Below, in pieces: positions 7,903 through 18,298 of a stretch of 28,131 nt of DNA. Each line of letters starts with the position of its first letter. Positions within the stretch are counted from its first letter, which is position 1. A program made the position numbers and the translations under genes. The notes below the pieces were generated by a model that was not told where the DNA came from, searched no databases, and saw nothing but the letters and a program-made list of their open reading frames with translations. Origin of the DNA: Pseudoneurospora amorphoporcata. Its lineage: Eukaryota; Ascomycota; Sordariomycetes; Sordariales; Sordariaceae. Location of the stretch: positions 1 through 28,131 of the forward strand of contig MU859361.1 in NCBI GenBank assembly GCA_033297205.1. The letters run 5' to 3'.

Positions 7903-9981
7903 ATGTCTAATTCTATCGTCCCTAGAGTCTAGCCTGTAACCGACAACTTTATTACTATTATAGTTGTTAATGTTAATACTATCGCGGTAGCGGCTAGCTT
8001 AGAATACTAAGACGATTTAATAGTTCTCGCCTAAGCGCTCGAGGGCTTCCAGCACTAGGCGATTGAAGTCTTAATCCCTATTTCTCAAACTTATAATCTT
8101 GCTAACCTTCCCGTCTTTCAAACCTTCTTCTCCGCTTTCTATCGCTTGTTCCGCGACGACGTAGTTGCGGCCAGAGCCGACGCTCGCGATTTCGAAGAAG
8201 ATCTCATCACGGCCAAAGAGGAGGTTGTCCGCTTACAAACTCGTATCCAGGACCTCAACTACGAGGTTGCCTACAAGGAAAGTAATATCGCAATTATTTA
8301 AGCCCAACATCTGCTCGCCATTTAAACCAATACAAAGGATCACCAAGAACAAGTCTAGTTACTCTACAGCCAGATCGCCACTTTTGAGAAGGAGCTTAGT
8401 AATTTCCGTGCCTTATCCTCCGCCGCTTTCTAATTTTTAGAGAATTACTACCAAAAGGCTCTCCTCGACCTCCGCTCCCAGCTCCAAACTACTGGCGCAG
8501 CTCCAGCTTCGCCTCCCAGTGCGCCCAACTCTCCTAGCGTATCTAATAACGATAATACTATAAGTACTAGCGAGAACGGCAGCGGCTATAGGTCAGTGTC
8601 GCGTATTACTGTTACCCCCGCCTTTGATAGCAAGGGATTGTCGATCGAACGTGCTGTTAAGTATCGTGCTTGGCGCATGCGTGTGAAGCTAGCTTGGGTA
8701 GATAAGCCTAAGATTTTTGCTAATAAGCGCCCTAAGTTTTCCCTTATTACTCGCTCCATTGAAGGAGTTCCTCTTGAGGCTATCGAGGCTGAGTTGAAAA
8801 AGGCCATCTTTAGCGAGCCTTGCAAGTAGATTATAGCCTTCGAATTGATGAACGAGCTGGATAAGAAATATGATAACGTTAACGTCGTCGTGGAGTCCTG
8901 CCGTGCTCTCAAGGATCTCAAAATGATTAAAGGTATAAAGTGGACCGACTTCGAGGAAAAGTTCGTTACGCTCGTTGACAAATACAAGCTCGATAACGGT
9001 ATAAAGATCTATTACCTCCGTCAAAAGATCAACGACCGCGTTCGTACCGCTCTTACCTACCAACGTCCCTAGCCTGCCGACGACAAGTTCGACGAGTGGC
9101 TTGAGGCCTCTCGCGACTTCGCTAAGGCATTAGAGGACAAAGACTAGCGGGAGAAGCAAGCTAACCCTTTTTACAGGACTAGCTCTACCAATGCCGCCTC
9201 CGCTTCTATTAATAACTCCCGCACCTCCGCTACTAAGGCAACCGTCAATTAGGTCAGCAACGCTATAGATCTCGACTCTATAACCGAGATAGATATTTAA
9301 ATGTCTCGTATAATCGAAGCTAGCGTCTTCGAACATCGTATAAAGACTGGCGTCTGCACCCGCTGCGGTAAGCCCGGTCATTAATTCTGCTAACTACCGC
9401 TCTCGTGTCAACTTCAAGAAGGAGTTTAAGCCTCGCAACAACTGTAATAATAGAGGTCATGGCGGCGGAAATATAGGCAACAACAGTAGCAATCGCAACA
9501 ATAGCAGCGGTACCAATAACAATAACGGTTACAACGGCAACCGCAATAATAGCGGTTATAACCATGGTGGTGGCAATAACGGTTATAGCGGCGGCTACTA
9601 TAGTGGCAACTAGTAACCCGCCTAAGGCCAATATAGCTACGGTCAGTGGCGTCCTAGCTACGGTAGCAGCGGTTACTACGTTAATGTTATGAACCCTAAC
9701 GTGGCATCTCTAGCCCTAGGTACTCCGGCTCCCAGATATTATAACCCCGTTCTCGCTTATTAGCTCGGCTTTATCAGCCCGGTTATAGGTGACGAGACTG
9801 GTTCTATTTCTGGCTAGGGAAATGTGCAGCCTCCTAACTAAATCGCGTTAGGAGGTACCGGTCCAACGGATATGGAGAAGACGATAGGATTGTCCTTGTA
9901 CAGCTAGATATCGTTAAGATATATAGATCTCTAGTAAATAGCCATTACAAATACCTAAATTCATTAAGTCTTTCTATTTAT
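7903..9981 (+). pseudogene. G2 gag, RIP-damaged
   Basis: The ATG at 7903 opens a frame (MSNSIVPRV) that can be followed to the zinc knuckle through scattered TAG/TAA. Residues from about 85 (8155-8440) form a coiled-coil-like segment (FEEDLITAKEEVVRLQTRIQDL). The capsid-like part (8586-9130) includes FDSKGLSIERAVKYRAWRMR and a LRQKINDRVRTALTYQ-type segment. The zinc knuckle CTRCGKPGH is at 9355-9381, but its last Cys is misplaced by a one-base shift near 9385. Downstream, in the shifted frame, an Asn/Gly-rich low-complexity region (9440-9610) resembles a nucleocapsid basic/Gly tail. 9690-9980 is weakly coding and leads to protease. Confidence 0.82.
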
Positions 9982-10260
9982 TTGTCTTGCGGACCGCGTA
10001 AACTACATTATACTGCCCTTGTTGATAGCGGCTACACCGCCCTTAGTTTTATTGATTGCCATTTCGTCTACCGCAATCGCTTTCTCTTTTTCCCGCTTGC
10101 CGTCCCCAAGCTACTTTATTTCGCTGACGGCCAGGCAAAAGGTAGCATTATTCACTTTTTTAGACTTACGATGTGGACGGGAATCTACTGCGAAGTTATT
10201 GATTTGTTAATCTATAACTTACCTAAGGACAACCCTATTATCTTAGGTTACCTATAGCTC
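9982..10260 (+). pseudogene. G2 aspartic protease
   Basis: Retropepsin-like domain with the active-site segment ALVDSGYTALSFID (Cys of the usual DSGC replaced by Tyr, TGC to TAC) and the closing IILGYL (a Trp codon is now TAG). Catalytic DSG is intact, unlike G1. It is in the same frame as the N-terminal gag. Confidence 0.85.
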
Positions 10261-11270
10261 GTATATTACGCCCTAGGCATCGACTGGCCTAACGATTCCT
10301 TAAAGTTTAGCTCCGCTTGCAAACGGCGAGGTTGCCTTCCGCTAGGGGGTTCTAGCTGTACCGCTCTGCTCTCAAGCCGCTATCTTACAACCTCGTAACC
10401 GCTAACTCAACAATTGGCATACTATAGCCCGACGGTAGAGAACGCGGAGGATAAAGGCGAGCCTAACCAATAGTACGAAGAAGTAGCCGTAAGGCGGCTA
10501 TTTGTCTCCGCTATAGTTAGGCGAGCCGCTCGTCAATGGTTCTACTAGTTCAAGCACCGGGTCGCCAACCGCCAGGGCACTACTCCGCTCGGGAAAGTAA
10601 AAGTTAGCAGCGCGATTATATTATCTGCCCTACCTCCAACGCCGCCTTTAGTACCTCGCCCAATCTTAGCGCCCTACCGTTGGGCTGGTAGCGTAAGGAC
10701 TTCTATAGTAGACTATCGAGTGCCGGTTAGGATCTATAGCATCCCGGTTGGTCCTATTAACCCTAACGATATCAGGGAGTTCCCAGCCGCTACTTTCAAT
10801 TGGCTAGCGGAGACCCAAGGGCTCTAGATTATCCGCACGACTCAAGCTAACTTAGATGAGGATATCCGAATGTTAACTAAGGAGGACGAGAAATTAGAAA
10901 AGGAGGAGCGGGTCTTGGATTCCTGAGGTATGAGTAATAACTTTATACCTAATATAGTAGGGGAGGTATTGTTAGGTAAAGGTAAATACTTTAAATACTT
11001 TTTCGGTAATAAATATTACTACTAGATTAATGCCCTAGTAGGAGAGAGAGACGAGGCTGTACTACGGGCTATTAAAGTCTTTAACTCTATTGAGATCAAC
11101 AGTACAGACGACGATTTCCCCCGCTGCAAGGAAGCAATTAACGAATATTTCGCGGCAAACGACATCGCCATCAACAAGATCACGTCGGAAGACGCTATCA
11201 AATTTCATAAGAAGGCCGACAAGCCCCCAAAGACCGTTGCAGAAATTCAAACCAAGCTCCCGCGATAATA
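10261..11270 (+). pseudogene. G2 protease-RT linker region
   Basis: Pol-frame stretch with few stops, some of them TAG at Gln. It contains SEDAIKFHKKADKPPKTVA near 11190, matching the G1 linker. No recognised catalytic domain. The GRGKYFKYFF-like stretch (10980) parallels GELYKKFFED in G3 (25264). Function unknown. Confidence 0.55.
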
Positions 11271-12140
11271 CTAGCACTATACGTAGACCTTTTTGTAAGA
11301 AGGAGCGGATATCCTACCTCCCCATAGAGCATATAATTTGAAGATCGAATTTCACCTGGGAGCAACCCCCCTGGCTTCTCGCGGGCGTACGTTCAACCTT
11401 AACGAGCTCAATGTTATTAAGAAGCGGATTAATAATATGCTAAGGAAGAAATTCATTAGGCCTTTACAATTAGAAGCCTCTACTCCGCTGCTCCTCATTA
11501 AGAAGCTAGGAGGCGGAGTCCGCGTGTACGTTAACTATCGCGATATTAATAACATGACCCTTAAGTCCCGTTATCCCCTTCCGCTCATTAAAGAGACCCT
11601 TGACGCGATCTGCCGCGCTAAGATTTTTTTACAAAGCTTAATGTGATCGCCGTATTTAACCGCATTCGGATTAAGTAGGGCTACGAGTGGCTTACCGCGT
11701 TTATAATACGGTTTAGCCTTTTTAAATCTTTAGTCGTTCCATTTAGCTTATAGGGTGCCCTAAGAGCATTCTAGAATTATATTAACAATATCTTACACGA
11801 CATTCTCGACGTTTACGCGACCGCTTACTACGACGACATCCTTATTTACTCGAACAACATTAAGGACTACGAGCGGCACGTTAATGACGTTCTTGATAGG
11901 CTAGTAAGAGTGGGCTTTAGCGTCGACATCGACAAGTGCGAATTCTATACTACGAGGACGAAATACTTAGGCTTGATCATTACGCCAGGAGGCATCGAGA
12001 TGGACCTAGACAAGGTTAAGGCTATCGCCGACTGGTAGGCGCCTGAGTCAAAGAAGTCCCTATAGTCCTTCTAGGGTTTTATAAATTTCTACAGACAGTT
12101 TATAAAAGAATTCTCGTTAATAGCCGCCCCGCTCTACGAG
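11271..12140 (+). pseudogene. G2 reverse transcriptase, frameshifted and catalytic Asp lost
   Basis: The frame runs through LIKKLGGGVRVYVNYRDIN and TLKSRYPLPLIKETLDAI to AKIF at 11628, where a run of seven T adds two bases. The reading continues in the next frame as TKLNVIAVFNRIR: the motif-A Asp is Asn (GAT to AAT after T, the RIP context). The YxDD box is intact as YYDDILIYS (11827-11853), followed by KYLGLIITPGGIEMD. Stops replace Gln and Trp. Two independent lesions make it inactive. Confidence 0.93.
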
Positions 12141-12650
12141 GTCACGAAGAGGGACGCCGGATAGTCCTAGAATAGCCGCTACCAAGCCGCTTTCGAGGCT
12201 CTCAAGCGGGTATTCTCTAAAGGCCCCGTCCTTAAAATCTATAATTGGACGAAGAAGACTATTATTAAGACTGACGTCTTTAATTAGGCCGCGGGCGGCA
12301 CCCTCTCCCAATATAGTAATGACGGAATCCTTTACCCGGTCGCTTACTTTTCGGCTAAACATTCTACGCAAGAATGCAATTACGATATATATAATAAGGA
12401 ACTATTAGCTATCGTTAAGGCCCTAGAAGAATGGAGGCCTGAGTTAGAGGGCGTACAGCTCCCCTTCGATATTTTAATAGATCACAAGAACCTCCAGACG
12501 TTTACAACGAATAAGCAGCTAACTCAATAGTATATACGCTAGTCCTAATTCTTATTACAGTTTAACTTCTTAATTAAATATACGCTAGGCTCGAAGAACC
12601 TTCGCCTAAACGCCCTAAGCCGTAAACTCAACGACCGCCCCGATAACGAG
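12141..12650 (+). pseudogene. G2 RNase H domain
   Basis: Contains the active-site segment IIKTDVFN, then AAGGTLSQY, YPVAYFSAK, ECNYDIYNKELLAIVKALEEW and the DHKNL segment. It lacks the 124-bp insertion seen in G1, so it fixes where that insertion lies. Trp codons near 12541 are TAG. Confidence 0.88.
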
Positions 12651-13960
12651 AAAGACAATCGTCTAGTCGCTCGCAAGCGAGCCCTACTAGATCCGTCTTA
12701 GTTTGAAGAAGGTTGTCTCGAGTCTAACGACCCAATAGCAAGCTTCTCGCTTTACCTACTAGGCCCAAACGACTTGGATACCCTATCTACCGACGACCTT
12801 ATCCGCGCCAGCTACGAGAGCTCCGTATTCCTATAAGAGTTGGTATCCGCTCTTATCAGCGGAGCCTGTCAATAGCTAACTAACATTAGGAAAGTTTTTA
12901 TAGGGCCTTTTCAAAGTGTCACGTCGTCAATAGCATCGCGAAGTGGCGAGATCGGGTTATTGTGGATCCCTACGATAAGAATCTCCAGCTCTAGCTTATC
13001 AGTCGCTAGCACAACTCCCCGGGCGCCGGCTATCTAGGCTGTAACGTTTATGTACGAGCTCCTACAACGCGATTTCTACTAAGAGGGGATATATAACAAC
13101 GTACGCCTTTTTTGCAAAGGTTACTTACCGTACGCAAAGACTAAGTCTTTGAAGAGAGGCTCAGCCGGTTATCTTAAACTGGTTGCAGTTGCTCTCACGC
13201 CGTGGACCGATATCTCAGTCGACTACATTACGCTACTGCCACCGAGTACCCATCTAGGCTAGACTTTTAAATACGTCGCTATTTTCGTTGACCGACTTAC
13301 TAAGATGCGATACTATATCCCAACGGTGATCTTGGAAGTAGAAGAACTGGCAGACCGGTTTATCGATTGTATCTACTCAATCCATAGCCTTCCGGATAGC
13401 GTGCTCTCCGATAGAGGTATCTAATTTGTCTCACGATTCTGGTCCACCCTCTGCAAGCGGCTGTCTGTGATTCGCAAGCTCACCTCCACTTTCCACTCTT
13501 AGACGAACGCCCAAACCGAACGCATTAACGTAGAGATGGAGCAGTTTTTGAGAATCTACATCAACTTGACACAAACGGACTAGGCAAAGTAGCTGCCACT
13601 CGCGGAGTTCGCTAGGAATAACGCCGTCTTATCGTTAATAAGCATTTTATTATTCTTCGCTAACTACGGACATTACTCTCGTATGAGCACGGAGCTTCGC
13701 ACCTTGCCACTACTAGATCTCTCACTAGCTCAACTTAAGGAGTACTACAAGGCCAATGAGCTGGCGGATCGTTTCCAGCAGATTTAGGACTTCGCTATCC
13801 AACAATCTTAGCGGACGTAGGAATGGTACGAAGACAACGCTAACAGAAAGAGGGTCGACTCTATCAAATACCGTATCAGCAATATAGTTCTCCTCAACAC
13901 AGCCAACCTCGCCAACGGACGACCGCACGCAAAGCTATACCCACGCTAGAAAGGGCCCTT
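12651..13960 (+). pseudogene. G2 integrase core
   Basis: After an acidic spacer (12651-12960), the zinc-binding part is degraded: FCKGYLPYAKTK near 13108 has lost one Cys to Tyr. The catalytic core keeps Asp in ISVDYITLLPP, Asp in VLSDRGI and Glu in INVEMEQFLRIY, the DD35E set. AIFVDRLTKMR and the FFANYGHYSRM segment match G1 and G3. The frame is one with RNase H and the chromodomain. Stops at Trp or Gln include those near 13424, 13580 and 13590. Confidence 0.9.
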
Positions 13961-14561
13961 TAAAGTTGTCTGCGCCGAGTCGCACACTGTACACCTCGCA
14001 CTCCCGTCGAACATAAAGTACTCACCAGTTTTCCACGTCTCTATAGTTTAACTATAGTCTGGTAAGGGCCTCCCTGGCTAGCCCACCACGATAGATATTC
14101 TAGCTAATAAGGGGAGGAATATGATACGCACCAACGACTAGGAGGAGTACGAGGAGTGAGCATTCGAGCGTTTTACAGATTGTCAACAAATGGGTAATAA
14201 TAGGTATTAGAAGTACGAGGTTAAATGGAAGACCAGCAACCCTACTTGGGAACCTATTAGTAACGTTATCGACTATGAATACTATATTCAATAGTTCCAT
14301 TATGACTACCCAAATAGACCGATCCCTCTAGAGGTTTAGAAGGTGCTCGAGCGTCTCGCCGGTGACACCCTAGCGCTAGCACCGGCAGCCCCCGAGCTAC
14401 CATGGCGTCGTTCTAGCCGTTTGGCCTAGCGAGAAACAGCTGCCGCTATGGAAGATAGGAAGTAGAAGGATATAGAGGACGGATTGTGCCTAGTATTCGG
14501 TCGGGTGTTTCGGAAGTTAACAGATAGTTACGAGGATAGGAAGTTGTATAAAGGGTTTTGA
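13961..14561 (+). pseudogene. G2 integrase C terminus with chromodomain
   Basis: GPF-type module (KGPFKVVCAESHTVHLALP at about 13951), VFHVSIV, then the chromodomain at about 14163-14296: FERFTDCQ, NNRY, KYEVKWKTSNPTWEPISNVID, YEYYI. The KWK core Trp is intact here, unlike G1. A basic/Ala-rich tail follows and the frame closes with TGA at 14559-14561. Confidence 0.87.
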
Positions 14562-14623
14562 GTCTATTATTTTACGTATATATAGATTTTTTAGCTCTGC
14601 GAGCTTCTTTTGAGGGGGGATAG
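14562..14623 (+). other. G2 3' untranslated region and polypurine tract
   Basis: Short T-rich stretch ending in TTGAGGGGGGATAG, directly before the 3' LTR, as in G1. Confidence 0.75.
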
Positions 14624-14864
14624 TATTATAGGGTTAGCCTATAATATACTATACTGCACTGACCGCACATGTGCTACGATCTAGAGCCCAGAGCTCTGTC
14701 TTCGCACATATCTTCGTCACGTGCAGCCTCACGTGCGCGCACGGTCTGGCCTTAGGGCTCTCGCCTATATAGCCAGACCTCCGCACACTTCCTCCTCCTT
14801 CCTCTCTTTATACAATAACGCATATCCTATCCTACCCTATACAGTGCCCTCTCGCCCCGTGCTA
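14624..14864 (+). repeat. G2 3' LTR (241 bp)
   Basis: Starts TATTATAGGGTTAG and ends CCCCGTGCTA; partner of 7436-7674. It is followed by ATGGA, the second copy of the target duplication. Less RIP-altered than the 5' LTR. Confidence 0.9.
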
Positions 14865-14869
14865 ATGGA

Positions 14870-15198
14870 TTAATAACTTCCTAGCGCTACTAGTTATTAT
14901 ACGGTTAGACTTTACTTAAGATACCTATTACGTTATAATAGTATTAATTAACTATTTAATTATATACTATCGCTTTATATATGTAGGTAGAGATTAAGTT
15001 CTCAAAGCTTATGAAACGGCTAGTATCAAGTTCAGCAATACTAACGATTATTTCTACGAAGCCTGCGTCAGAGCGAAGGCTTATAATATTATCCTTAAAA
15101 TCGCTAGCAAAGTAACGATTTAACCTATGACCTATATCCACGTTAACGTCGTCTTCTATACCGTTGCTAGCTATAAAGGATATAAATATATAATCTAT
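14870..15198 (+). pseudogene. Copia pre-integrase region and start of integrase
   Basis: From 14971 the frame reads RFIYVGRD-stop-VLKAYETASIKFS and then ACVRAKAYNI, matching the Copia GAG-pre-integrase pattern: a WHRRLGH-like start (His to Tyr here), then the Cys-x2-Cys-type segment with its first Cys as Tyr. The integrase core begins at about 15127 with MTYIHVNVV, expected IHxDVV, so the first catalytic Asp is Asn (GAC to AAC after T). SYKGYKYII follows and the reading breaks at 15198 at a 218-bp insertion. The AT-rich 14870-14970 links back to the protease fragment that ends at 7435. Confidence 0.68.
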
Positions 15199-15416
15199 AA
15201 CGGCATGGCTGTCAAGGTGCACATTAGAGTGCATGAGAGTATAGATCCACTTAGACTTGCACTCGTAGATCCATTTCTGGTTCTGGGTATAAAACTCATC
15301 CCAGATTATTATACCTTCCTAGTTAGGCTTCTTCTGCTTCTTCGATTCAGTATCTTCGATTCAACGTATGCCTCGCTCTATTTTTGAACGTGCAAAGGCC
15401 TCGCGCCGTCACATGA
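15199..15416. mobile_element. 218-bp insertion in the Copia integrase, unclassified
   Basis: The integrase reading ...YKGYKYII stops at 15198 and continues at 15422 as HFINEVTGFYW. The interval is flanked by TCTAT (15194-15198) and TCCAT (15417-15421), a 5-bp duplication differing by one C-to-T at CpA. Removing the insert plus one duplication (223 bases) restores the frame. Ends are AACGGCATGGCT and CGTCACATGA. There is no clear terminal inverted repeat, poly-A tail or tRNA-like head. A pyrimidine-rich CTTCTTCTGCTTCTTCGATT lies near 15328. It could be a short non-autonomous element or a small solo LTR. Open frames across it on either strand look fortuitous. Confidence 0.6.
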
Positions 15417-16557
15417 TCCATTTTATCAACGAGGTAACTGGGTTTTACTGGGCTAGATTTATAGTTAATAAAAGTGATACGTTTACGCAGATCAAAGAGT
15501 TCAAACTATAGGCTGAACTCTAGAGCGGTCTCAAGATCAAAGCCTTTAGTCTTGACGGCGGTCCAGAATTCGGCTTTGGCATGAAAGAATTTCAACACAG
15601 TAAACTAGTTAGCTAAGTACGCACAGAAGGCGTTGAGCTTCTCAAATCAACCCCCTATACTCCCTAGATACAAGGAAAGATCGAACGAGCAGGCGCCATT
15701 ATTATGCAACGTGCTAGAGCTTTAATGATAGATCTTCAAATCCCAGAACAACTTTGGCCTTTTGTCGTTAATTACGTCGTTAAGGTTTTGAATCTTTTAC
15801 TTTCAAAAGCTAACGAAAATTGCAAGAGCCCATAGGAGCTCCTCGCATAGGCAGCTAACTTTCTAAAAGAGATTAAGAAACCCTATATTAAGTATTTGAG
15901 GTCTTACTTCTGCACTGCGTATTACTTCATCAAGCTAGAGAAACGGCCACGAGGTGATAAGTTTCGTGCTAGAGTAGAAAAGGGATATTTTATTAGTTTT
16001 GATAATTTTTATGGCTATATTATGTTTATTTGGAACCTTGCTACAGGCGAGATCATTCGAGCCAGCGTAGTTACGTTCTTAGAAAAAGATCCGGTCAATC
16101 AGAAAGAAATTAAGGATAGCAATAGCGAGATCGTTCAATACCACGTTATCTTTTCTGATCAGATAGTTAATAAGATCAATAAGGTTGTAGATAGCAGTCA
16201 CTAAATCTGGATTAAAATCGATAGCAGGATTCTCTAGTAACAGGTACAAGCATAATAAGGATCTACGCCTTCCTCATAGTATATAACCTAGAAACCAGGA
16301 GATACGACTATTATATTGCTTACCCCAAAACCTACACCAACACCTCAATAGGGTACTCTAGCTCCCCAGAGCGCTCTAACTAATCAAGTAGCGTAACACT
16401 CTCAAACAACAAATTGTACTTTGTATTAATAACAGACTCCCTCCTTGCCAAACCTAAATGATTAGGGTATTTTAGATTCTATCGAAGAGGAGTTAGCTTA
16501 TAAGGGTAATAATCACGACCAGGATTACAATTAAGGATAAAACGACGATAATAATTA
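15417..16557 (+). pseudogene. Copia integrase catalytic core and C-terminal part
   Basis: The frame gives EVTGFYWARFIVNKSDTFTQ, then LDGGPEFG (second catalytic Asp, 15554-15577), TPYTP, and ERAGAIIMQRARALM (catalytic Glu near 15687), an rve-type core. After LWPFVVNYV comes the Copia-specific C-terminal GKG-like segment, open at 15896-16204: EKRPRGDKFRARVEKGYFIS, WNLATGEIIRASVVTFLEKD. From 16205 to 16557 is the low-complexity linker towards RT (PTPTP, EEELAYKGNN). Stops are mostly TAG/TAA at Gln. Interrupted at 16558 by solo LTR A. Confidence 0.85.
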
Positions 16558-17627
16558 TGTTTGCTACAATGGCCTAACTAGCTTATAATAATAATACTAA
16601 TATAGAGATACTACAATAAACTATGCACTTGTAGCAGAGCGGAGCGGAAGCGGTAGTACGACAGCAATACTAAAAGAAGCAGCGTAGTTGCAACGTAGTT
16701 GCAGATACAATAGAAGGATGTTGTAAAAGATGTCTTAGAGAGGACTCTATTCTCAAGATAGAAGATTACAATAGACTCTATACTATAAGAAACAACTATT
16801 ATAGTAAACTCTACACTATAAAAAAAGACCGTATTGTATTGCTTGAGTGTGCTTGCTTGCTTGCTTAAGGAGAGACTAACTAACGGAGAGGAGAGGTCTT
16901 TATATACATAAATACTGAGTATCTAGAAGCTTCCAGAGTATAGAAGCTTCCTGTAAGTTAATAGAACTGCTTGTAAGAGTACTATACTATGAAAGGAAAG
17001 AGTTGAATCTATGAGCTTCTATTGTATTCTATAATAACAAATCAATCTAAGGAGAATGCTAAACAAGTTCGAAAATCCAGAATACAGTAGTAAAACCTCT
17101 ATATTCTAGTAGATTCTGTAGGGGCTAAATTGACTGACTCTGTAACGTAGAAATAGTGTCCTCAGCAATTAGCTTTTTATACTACAAAGTAGTACAAAGT
17201 AGTTATAAAGCACAATATAACGAACGGCAGTTTAATTTGCCTAAGTGAGATAGCTGAAGGTATTAAATTATTAGAGTCGTTCGGTAAAGCTAAAAGGTTC
17301 ACAACAAGTATAGTAGCGTTATACGTGTCTCGGTGATAATGATCAATTGACTATTGTCGAACTATTTGATAATCTGAGTTCTCCAGTCGTTCCTTTATAC
17401 TTCTAATACCTTGTCTCCCATTTGCCTAGTTGGTGTCTGCTCACGATAGTATTCTGCTCACGGTGAGCACTTCCTCTTTATGAGTGCCCTTCGGGCGTTC
17501 CCCTATCCCTATTCCTAGTCCTACGTTATACTATCTTATTGTAAGCGGGGCTGTCACATCCCAACAACCTGGTTGGTCCGCGTTATTACTTAAGTTCGTA
17601 ACACATAGTACTAGCCACACGTTAATA
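16558..17627. repeat. Solo LTR A of family C, itself carrying a nested solo LTR
   Basis: Starts TGTTTGCTACAA and ends CACACGTTAATA (from GTTAACA). Flanked by a perfect 5-bp duplication AATTA (16553-16557 and 17628-17632). It matches LTR B (18299-18953) along its length once the nested 17216-17603 insert is set aside, giving about 680 bp. It has a (TTGC)n run near 16855 and TATA-like TTTATATACATAAAT near 16899. The Copia linker reading continues on both sides, so this is a solo LTR left by LTR-LTR recombination, not half of a pair with B. Orientation is uncertain. Confidence 0.88.
17216..17603 (-). repeat. Solo G3-family LTR nested in LTR A
   Basis: On the minus strand it runs TGTTACGAACTTAAG (at 17603) to GTTCGTTATA (at 17216), matching the G3 5' LTR (21155-21592). 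Length is 388 against 438 bp; the difference is largely that the 17-bp array has two units here (17437-17470) and five in G3. Flanks CACAA (17211-17215) and CATAG (17604-17608) fit a 5-bp target duplication with two transitions, and LTR B shows the uninterrupted site (AAGGCATAGTACTAG). Confidence 0.88.
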
Positions 17628-17632
17628 AATTA

Positions 17633-18298
17633 GTTGCTGGATCTTGAAGATCTTAATGAGGAGGATCCTATACCCCGCGAAAGACGCAATTCTAAAGGCA
17701 ATGAGCTAACCGTATATACCGCGCTAAGTATACTGCTGCCTAGCACTCTACAATAGCTAGCATCTAGTACTCGCTTACTTTCGATTAATACCCCTAACTG
17801 CTTTCGAAGCTTCGACCTCACTATAAGGGGATAGCAGAGCGGTACGCAGGTCCTAACACTAGAATGATTAATTAAGGTTCTACGAGAAGAAAAGAGAAGA
17901 AAGACTGGCCTGTAGGGCGGACCTTGTCGCTTATCTTTTAAGGCCTTGCGCTGGTATAGGTGCCTAATTGCCTAAGGCAGCCCTACGGTCCAAGTATGTA
18001 ATCGTATAGAGGTTAGAGGGGACCAACGAGCTCTAGGCTTACTAGTACCTTGCTGGCTTAGTATACATTGCCGGCACTCGTCGTCTGGCCAACTGTGTGC
18101 CAGATGCTAGTACTAGGCGCCAGACCTATGACACCTACTTTGAGTACAAAGATTAGTAAACTGCAGTTCTAGCTTCCTTAACTAGCTGCTCCAGCTCAAC
18201 TGACTATTCTATCGACTGATCCTCCTAAAACCTCTCAACCTCGCCATTTAGCCGCTAAGCTAGCTGAATACGATTATCACAGTTAGAAGGTTAAAGAT
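17633..18298 (+). pseudogene. Copia integrase-RT linker fragment
   Basis: Between the two solo LTRs, + strand reading resumes as LLDLEDLNEEDPIPRERRNS directly after the duplication at 17632, the acidic-then-basic composition common before Copia RT. A frame change occurs in the middle, and the end (18190-18298) reads DPPKTSQPRHLAAKLAEYDY up to the duplication AAGAT. No domain is recognised in the centre. Assignment to Copia rests on the readings joining on both sides of the solo LTRs. Confidence 0.55.

Larger units (their letters stand above)
7436..14864 (+). mobile_element. Complete Ty3/Gypsy chromovirus copy 2 (G2), 7.4 kb
   Basis: Two LTRs (7436-7674 and 14624-14864) flank a full gag-pol, with target duplication ATAGA (7431-7435) and ATGGA (14865-14869); the single difference is a TpG-to-TpA change. 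Gag, protease and the first part of RT share one frame (apart from a local shift at 9390-9980), so the ancestor had one fused gag-pol ORF. A run of seven T at 11624-11630, two more than expected, shifts the rest of pol. Many TAG stops replace Gln and Trp. It splits the Copia protease/pre-integrase boundary. Confidence 0.93.

Noticed and set aside
9320..9631. 103-codon minus-strand ORF rich in Ile/Val/Ala, like a membrane protein
   Set aside because: It is the antisense of the Asn/Gly-rich nucleocapsid tail of G2 gag (repeats of AAT/AAC/GGC), which reads as Ile/Val/Ala-rich on the other strand.
14956..15234. 92-codon minus-strand ORF
   Set aside because: It lies antisense to the Copia pre-integrase/integrase reading and into the 218-bp insertion; no family features. 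The other minus-strand ORFs are likewise shadows of pol or gag.
15127..15412. Shuffled Copia integrase (MPRSIFERAKASRRHM placed after the IHVNVV segment)
   Set aside because: The apparent shuffle disappears once 15199-15416 is recognised as an insertion with TCTAT/TCCAT duplication; the RAKASRR-like reading lies in the insert and is fortuitous.
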